In this document: piece by piece, positions 6,795 to 10,421 of the stretch
Position numbering within the stretch: the stretch's first letter is position 1
Layout: the number at the start of each line of letters is the position of its first letter
From: JBBRLA01 sp038231615
GTDB taxonomy: Bacteria > Myxococcota_A > Polyangia > Palsa-1104 > JAEUJZ01
Reading direction: 5' to 3'
DNA: 10,421 bases
NCBI GenBank assembly: GCA_038231615.1
Contig: JBBRLA010000272.1
Span: 1-10,421, forward strand
Translations under genes and position numbers: made by a program
The notes under the pieces: generated by a model
What the model saw: the letters and a program-made list of their open reading frames with translations, nothing else
What the model was told of the DNA's origin: nothing
Databases searched by the model: none

Positions 6795-7913
6795 ATGTTC
6801 CGTCTTGTCTCATTTCAACCGCGGGGCCTTGGGCCCCTTTTCGTGCTGCTCCTCACGATGCTCTCCCCGGCCTCCTGCACGCTCATCGCCAGCCCCGGGG
6901 ACAACATCACCGTCTACACCGCCCTGGAAGAGAGCCAGGCGACCCAGTACCGCAACCTCTTCTCCCGCGAGAACCCTGGCATCACCGTCACCCTGCTGCG
7001 GCAGTCGTCGGGTATCCTTACCGAGACGCTGGAGGGGGAGGCCCAAAGCCCGAAGGCGGACGTCATCTGGGGCCTGGCGGTGACCAATCTGCTGAATCTC
7101 GCCCGCCCGTCCCTCTCCCTGATCCAGCCCTACACGCCGCAGGGGAGCGAGCGCATCGTCAATCCGGCCTACCGAGACAGCGGGCACCTGTGGACCGGCA
7201 ATGATGTCTACCTGGCGGCCTTCTGCGTCAACACCAAGAAGATCAAGGTCGCGGGGGCGGACCTGCCGCGCAACTGGGCGGACCTACGCGACAATGCCGT
7301 CTACAAGGGCCACATCGTCATGCCGGACCCCCAGGCCAGCGGCACCGGGTTCACCATTGTCTCCGGCATCCTGCAAAACCTGGACGGCAGCACCATCGCC
7401 GAACCGGCCCCCGGCTGGATGTACCTTCAGAAGCTCGATCTCAATGTCACCACCTACACCACCTCGGGCTCGGCGCCCTGCGACCTGGCCGCCGATCCGG
7501 CCACCGCCACCTGGATCGGGGTCTCGCTGGACTATGCCGCGACCCACCTGGCCGGGACGAACCCGGACATGAAGGCCATTTTTCCCCCCGAGGGCACGGG
7601 CTGGGAGATCGAGGCCAACGCCCTCATTCAGCACGGCGCCATTCAGCCCGCCGCCCGGATCTTCCTCGACTGGGCCATCGGCGACAGCGCCATGGAGGCC
7701 TATCGGGAATACGAGCCCATCACCGCGGTGCCGATCATCAGCAGCCGCCCTCTGCCGCCAGGCTACCCGACGCCGCCGGACTCCGCCCGGTTCAAGAACA
7801 ACAGCTTCTCTTGGAGTTCCGGCAATCGCGACACCCTGATCCTGCCCATGTGGTGCACGATGTTCCGCACGAAGTCCCTGATCAACTGCAAGCAGATGCA
7901 CTGCTTCTGCTAA
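6795..7913 (+). CDS. Periplasmic solute-binding protein, 2-aminoethylphosphonate/Fe(III)-type ABC transporter
   Basis: A 372-residue exported binding protein of the class that captures 2-aminoethylphosphonate or ferric iron for an ABC importer. Motifs recalled from the family are TVYTALEES (39-47), SSGIL (71-75), ADVIWGLA (88-95), VYKGHIVMPDPQASGTGF in mid-protein and a WEIEANALIQHG segment, all in the expected order. The N-terminus is a signal peptide (residues 1-28, hydrophobic core FVLLLTML). It ends in PASC, an imperfect lipobox (P at -3), so C28 might be lipidated. The C-terminus aligns with the family up to about residue 361 and then adds a tail; the last 19 residues hold four cysteines (354, 365, 370, 372), unusual for this family. 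It begins 46 bp after the TPR gene and lacks a clear Shine-Dalgarno sequence. Permease and ATPase genes are not adjacent, so it is an orphan or a sensor-type binding protein. The fold is secure, the substrate only likely. Confidence 0.85.
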   Translation: MFRLVSFQPRGLGPLFVLLLTMLSPASCTLIASPGDNITVYTALEESQATQYRNLFSRENPGITVTLLRQSSGILTETLEGEAQSPKADVIWGLAVTNLLNLARPSLSLIQPYTPQGSERIVNPAYRDSGHLWTGNDVYLAAFCVNTKKIKVAGADLPRNWADLRDNAVYKGHIVMPDPQASGTGFTIVSGILQNLDGSTIAEPAPGWMYLQKLDLNVTTYTTSGSAPCDLAADPATATWIGVSLDYAATHLAGTNPDMKAIFPPEGTGWEIEANALIQHGAIQPAARIFLDWAIGDSAMEAYREYEPITAVPIISSRPLPPGYPTPPDSARFKNNSFSWSSGNRDTLILPMWCTMFRTKSLINCKQMHCFC

Positions 7914-7996
7914 ACCGTACCCGCGGTCAAGCATTGCCGCTTGCGCCAGTTGAAGGAGAGGCAATCAGCACGGTCACGCGGGACAGCTTCATAGCC

Positions 7997-8013
7997 AAAT
8001 CATGGATTGATTT
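7997..8013. terminator. Weak AT-rich hairpin between convergent genes
   Basis: AAATCA (7997-8002) and TGATTT (8008-8013) form a perfect 6-bp inverted repeat around a 5-nt loop, in the 117-bp gap between the convergent solute-binding protein and TPR genes. The place suits a bidirectional terminator, but the stem is A/T-only apart from one pair and no long T-run follows on either strand. Another weak stem (CAAGC / GCTTG, about 7931-7946) lies nearby. Termination here is only a possibility. Confidence 0.2.
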
Positions 8014-8030
8014 CTTGCAACGCCTCCGGC

Positions 8031-8894
8031 TCAGAACCGGGTCGCCCGTTCGAGCCGCGCCCGCTGGGTGAGGCCGACAGCCAGGGTGATCCCCGCGGTC
8101 AGCACCGCCGCCCCCAGAAGGACATCGGTGCCGATGGCCAGCGTCCGAATGTGCCCCCGCTGCGCATTGTCCATCGCCAGAAGGTCGCCCAGCGCGGTCG
8201 TGCTGGTCGCCACGGCAGGCGCCGGCATGTTCTGGTAGCTGTGCGCCGCATCCAGGGCCAGGCCGCCGGTCACCGCCGCGGCCACCCCCAGGCCCCCGGC
8301 AATGCCGAGACCGGCCCAGAACCCGGGCCTCGGGTGCCACTTCGGCCGTGCCGGCTGGGGAACGACCGCCGCCCCCTCGGGCATCGCCGGCCGCGGGACC
8401 TGCACCGACACGGGCGGTTGCGCCGCTTCGATAGAAGGGACCTCCGCCCTGGGCGCCAGCATCGAGGGCTGTGCCGGCATCGGGATCTTTTGCGCGGTCT
8501 GCGGAGCCTTTTGTTCCTCGTCCAGGGCCTGCTGGGTCTTGCGTATCCTGTCGAGGGTATCGCGCAGGTCCGCCTGTTCGGTTTCCCCCAGCTTGGTGTC
8601 GGTTTGCAGGCACAGTTCCAGGTAATGCAGCGCCTCGGCGGTACGGCCGACGCCGCGGTAGGAGAGCCCGAGATAACACAGCAGGCGCGGCAACTGCCGG
8701 CGGGCGTAGACCGCTTTCAACTCGGGGATAGCCGCGGCGTACTTTCCCTGCTGGTACAGGTCGATGGCCCGGTGGTACTGGTCCCGCATCCCGCCCGACC
8801 CTCCGGCTTCTGTCTCGGCGGAGGCGGTCCCAAAGAGCGGCCCGAGCAGCGCCAAAAGGACAAGCACCGCCAGCCTGGCCCGCGACAGCGTCAC
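8031..8894 (-). CDS. Exported TPR protein with two C-terminal membrane segments, kinase partner
   Basis: A 287-residue protein. It starts at the GTG at 8894, which gives a textbook signal peptide: short basic n-region (SRAR), hydrophobic core (LAVLVLLALLGPLF) and cleavage after TASA (residue 26). A longer reading from ATG 8960 would overlap the kinase gene by 32 bp and add a basic N-terminus with no ribosome site. Residues 37-97 carry TPR-like helical pairs (YHRAIDLYQQGKYAAAIPELK; LLCYLGLSYRGVGRTAEALHYLELCL). A charged helix (105-128) and a Pro/Ala-rich linker (130-190) follow. Two glycine/alanine-rich membrane segments lie at about 192-214 and 253-275, with a basic C-terminus (QRARLERATRF). 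It follows the Ser/Thr kinase gene by 34 nt on the same strand, so they are almost certainly one transcript. Small exported TPR proteins next to Ser/Thr kinases are common in myxobacteria; the usual idea, a periplasmic sensing or assembly partner, is inference. Confidence 0.8.
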   Translation of the reverse strand: MTLSRARLAVLVLLALLGPLFGTASAETEAGGSGGMRDQYHRAIDLYQQGKYAAAIPELKAVYARRQLPRLLCYLGLSYRGVGRTAEALHYLELCLQTDTKLGETEQADLRDTLDRIRKTQQALDEEQKAPQTAQKIPMPAQPSMLAPRAEVPSIEAAQPPVSVQVPRPAMPEGAAVVPQPARPKWHPRPGFWAGLGIAGGLGVAAAVTGGLALDAAHSYQNMPAPAVATSTTALGDLLAMDNAQRGHIRTLAIGTDVLLGAAVLTAGITLAVGLTQRARLERATRF

Positions 8895-8928
8895 GTTCGA
8901 GGTTTGCTCCAGGCACTGGGGGCGCTGG

Positions 8929-10212
8929 TTAGCGGACCTTCGGGAAGGGGATTTCGTCATTGTTGATCTCGTCGTTGTCCGTGGAATGTGAATGGGATCG
9001 CCGGTGGCGTGGTGTCCCGAGATCCGGGGGCGCCTGTGAGGACACCCGGAGGTCCGGCGACGAGGCCCAGAGGTCCGTCGGCACGGCACGGGGCTTGTCG
9101 GCGGGGGCCCCGGGGGCCTGATCGGGCATGGAGGACAGGGGGGCGGAATTGATGTCGGGCCGCCGGCCGTGGAGTATCACCGTGATTCCGACTCCGACGA
9201 GCAGCATGATCATCAGGGAGAGCCCGATCAGCCACCGGTACCGGCCCACCCGGAACTTCTCGGCGGCGATGGCCGCGTAGGGCGTGCTGGGTTCCTCGCG
9301 GGCCGGGGAGGGCACCGCCCGGAGTTCCGTATCGGTCATTTTGGCGCCGAAACGGAGCAGCTCGGCCTCGACCTGCGCCATCGAGGGGCGCCCCTCCGGC
9401 TCCCGGGAGAGCATCGCCATCACCAGGCCGGCCACCTCATCCGGGACCCCGGGGTTCCTCTTGCGCAGCGCGAGCGGCGGCTCCAGCATCTGGCGCTGCA
9501 GTTCCAGCATGGAGGTCGAGGGGTAGGGCCGCGTCCCGGTCAGGAGTTCGTAGAGGATCACCCCAAGTGAGAACACATCGACCCGATCGCTGGCTTCCGA
9601 GGCCCCCAGGTACTGCTCCGGCGCCATGTACCCCGGCGTCCCCAGGAGCATCCCCATCCCGGTCTGGAACTCCCCGCCCTGGGAGTCCGTCATGGATGCC
9701 GCTTGCTTGGCAATGCCAAAGTCGAAGATCTTGGCGCGCTCGCCGCCAGGGGCCTCGGGGTCCTTGACTACCATCACGTTCCCGGGCTTGAGATCGCGGT
9801 GGATGATGCCCAGGGCGTGGGTCGCCGTCAGCGCCGAGGAGAGCTGCCGCGCCAGGCGCAGGGACCGCACCACCGGCTGGATGGGGGCCGCCTTCAGGTA
9901 CTGCCGCAGCGTCTGCCCGATCAGGTGCTCCATCACGATGTAGGGGTAACCCTCGGGGGTCTTGCCGAAGGCGAAGATGTTCACCAGGCCGACGTGGGAC
10001 ACGGTGTTCACCGAGCGCGCCTCGTGAAGGAAGCGCACCACGATCTCCCGGTTGTGGTGGAACCGCGCGTGCAGGACCTTGATGGCCACGCGCTTGTTGA
10101 TGCTCTCGTTTAGCCCCTCGTAAACCGTGGCCATGCCCCCCTTGCCAATCTCGCGGACGAGGCGGCAGGAGCCGATCAGGTCGCCGATCTCCGGCTCGCG
10201 CTCTTCGGCCAT
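8929..10212 (-). CDS. Transmembrane Hanks-type Ser/Thr protein kinase
   Basis: A 427-residue kinase. The catalytic domain (about 12-280) is complete: glycine loop GKGGMATVYEG (23-33), VAIK lysine K45, partner glutamate E64, catalytic HRDLKPGN with D140 and N145, DFG with D164, and activation segment ending GTPGYMAPE. All key residues are present, so it should be active. One membrane helix lies at about 327-347 (WLIGLSLMIMLLVGVGITVIL). About 80 extracytoplasmic residues follow, low in complexity, ending with a His/Ser-rich stretch and an acidic DNDEINNDEI; no known sensor domain is seen. The ATG at 10212 was chosen because GAGGGG precedes it and the kinase domain starts soon after; an in-frame TTG at 10275 would add 21 unremarkable residues. 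It is the first gene of a two-gene unit with the exported TPR protein. Substrates are unknown; the GTSR repeats of the large TPR protein are an untested candidate. Confidence 0.95.
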   Translation of the reverse strand: MAEEREPEIGDLIGSCRLVREIGKGGMATVYEGLNESINKRVAIKVLHARFHHNREIVVRFLHEARSVNTVSHVGLVNIFAFGKTPEGYPYIVMEHLIGQTLRQYLKAAPIQPVVRSLRLARQLSSALTATHALGIIHRDLKPGNVMVVKDPEAPGGERAKIFDFGIAKQAASMTDSQGGEFQTGMGMLLGTPGYMAPEQYLGASEASDRVDVFSLGVILYELLTGTRPYPSTSMLELQRQMLEPPLALRKRNPGVPDEVAGLVMAMLSREPEGRPSMAQVEAELLRFGAKMTDTELRAVPSPAREEPSTPYAAIAAEKFRVGRYRWLIGLSLMIMLLVGVGITVILHGRRPDINSAPLSSMPDQAPGAPADKPRAVPTDLWASSPDLRVSSQAPPDLGTPRHRRSHSHSTDNDEINNDEIPFPKVR

Positions 10213-10348
10213 CACACCCCTCGGGCGGGCCGGCGGGGGATGTGACAGAGGTACGCCTTCATGCTCCCAGATCAAGGTGGATCAGTTCGGGATGGAAGTA
10301 AAGCCACCCAACGGAGGGAGAAAGGGGACCTGTGATAAGGCTTGCAGT

Positions 10349-10373
10349 GCGCTCCGTCACCCTGACGGAGCGC
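10349..10373. repeat. Perfect 11-bp inverted repeat upstream of the kinase gene
   Basis: The arms GCGCTCCGTCA (10349-10359) and TGACGGAGCGC (10363-10373) are perfectly complementary around a CCC loop. A partial copy, GCGCTCAGTGACGG, lies at 10397-10410 and repeats the outer part of one arm and the inner part of the other. The element is about 137 bp upstream of the kinase ATG. No T-run follows on either strand, so a classical intrinsic terminator is doubtful. It could be an operator, an RNA hairpin in the kinase leader, or the end of a transcript from a gene beyond 10421. The rest of 10213-10421 shows no gene and no promoter that I can defend. Confidence 0.75.
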
Positions 10374-10421
10374 CGGACATCCGTGGTGAAGAATTGGCGC
10401 TCAGTGACGGCCGTACCTCCC

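Noticed and set aside
4601..6796. A long open frame on the minus strand (731 codons) opposite the large TPR gene
   Set aside because: It lies antisense to a clear TPR coding sequence, its translation is rich in Arg, Gln, Pro and Gly with no domain, and long antisense frames are expected in DNA this GC-rich.
7830..7913. Possible frameshift at the 3' end of the solute-binding protein gene
   Set aside because: The W, aromatic and KS positions of the family C-terminus can still be aligned without gaps in the annotated frame, and one alternative frame meets a stop almost at once, so the unusual tail seems genuine.
8007..8966. A 319-codon plus-strand frame opposite the exported TPR gene
   Set aside because: The minus-strand frame has a signal peptide, TPR and membrane segments; the plus-strand translation is low in complexity and lacks any recognisable feature.

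Overview
This 10.4-kb window is very GC-rich, with strong G/C preference at third codon positions. Its gene types suggest a Gram-negative bacterium with a complex regulatory repertoire, most likely a myxobacterium or relative (Myxococcota / old Deltaproteobacteria). The indicators are a sigma-54 activator with a receiver domain, a Hanks-type Ser/Thr kinase with one membrane segment paired with a TPR protein, and a very large TPR protein with a proline-rich arm. This assignment is inferred from gene content; there is no rRNA or other taxonomic marker in the window.

Layout, plus strand (1-7913): (1) an NtrC-type response regulator / sigma-54 activator, 5-1429. (2) A 216-bp intergenic region with what looks like a complete sigma-54 control region: a perfect dyad at 1527-1540, an IHF-like site at 1577-1589 and a -24/-12 promoter at 1617-1632. 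(3) A small protein of unknown function, 1646-2101, starting almost on the predicted transcription start. (4) A membrane-anchored ComEA-like helix-hairpin-helix DNA-binding protein, 2176-2715, overlapping by 23 bp (5) a 1351-residue membrane TPR protein, 2693-6748, whose N-terminal half carries a proline-rich arm with repeated GTSR motifs. (6) A periplasmic solute-binding protein of the 2-aminoethylphosphonate/iron type, 6795-7913, without its permease or ATPase in view.

Minus strand (10421-8031): a transmembrane Ser/Thr protein kinase (10212-8929) followed 34 nt later by an exported TPR protein with two C-terminal membrane segments (8894-8031). This pair converges on the plus-strand genes across 117 bp (7914-8030). 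Upstream of the kinase lies a perfect 11-bp inverted repeat (10349-10373) with a partial copy about 25 bp away.

The clearest non-routine signals are: the activator next to what is probably its own sigma-54 target, with correctly spaced enhancer, IHF and core promoter elements; the GAFTHA variant of the sigma-54 contact loop in that activator; and the GTSR[NH][AT][FL] peptide repeats in the large TPR protein, conserved at protein but not codon level and placed where a cytoplasmic kinase could reach them. No rRNA, tRNA, CRISPR array, insertion sequence or phage gene was seen.
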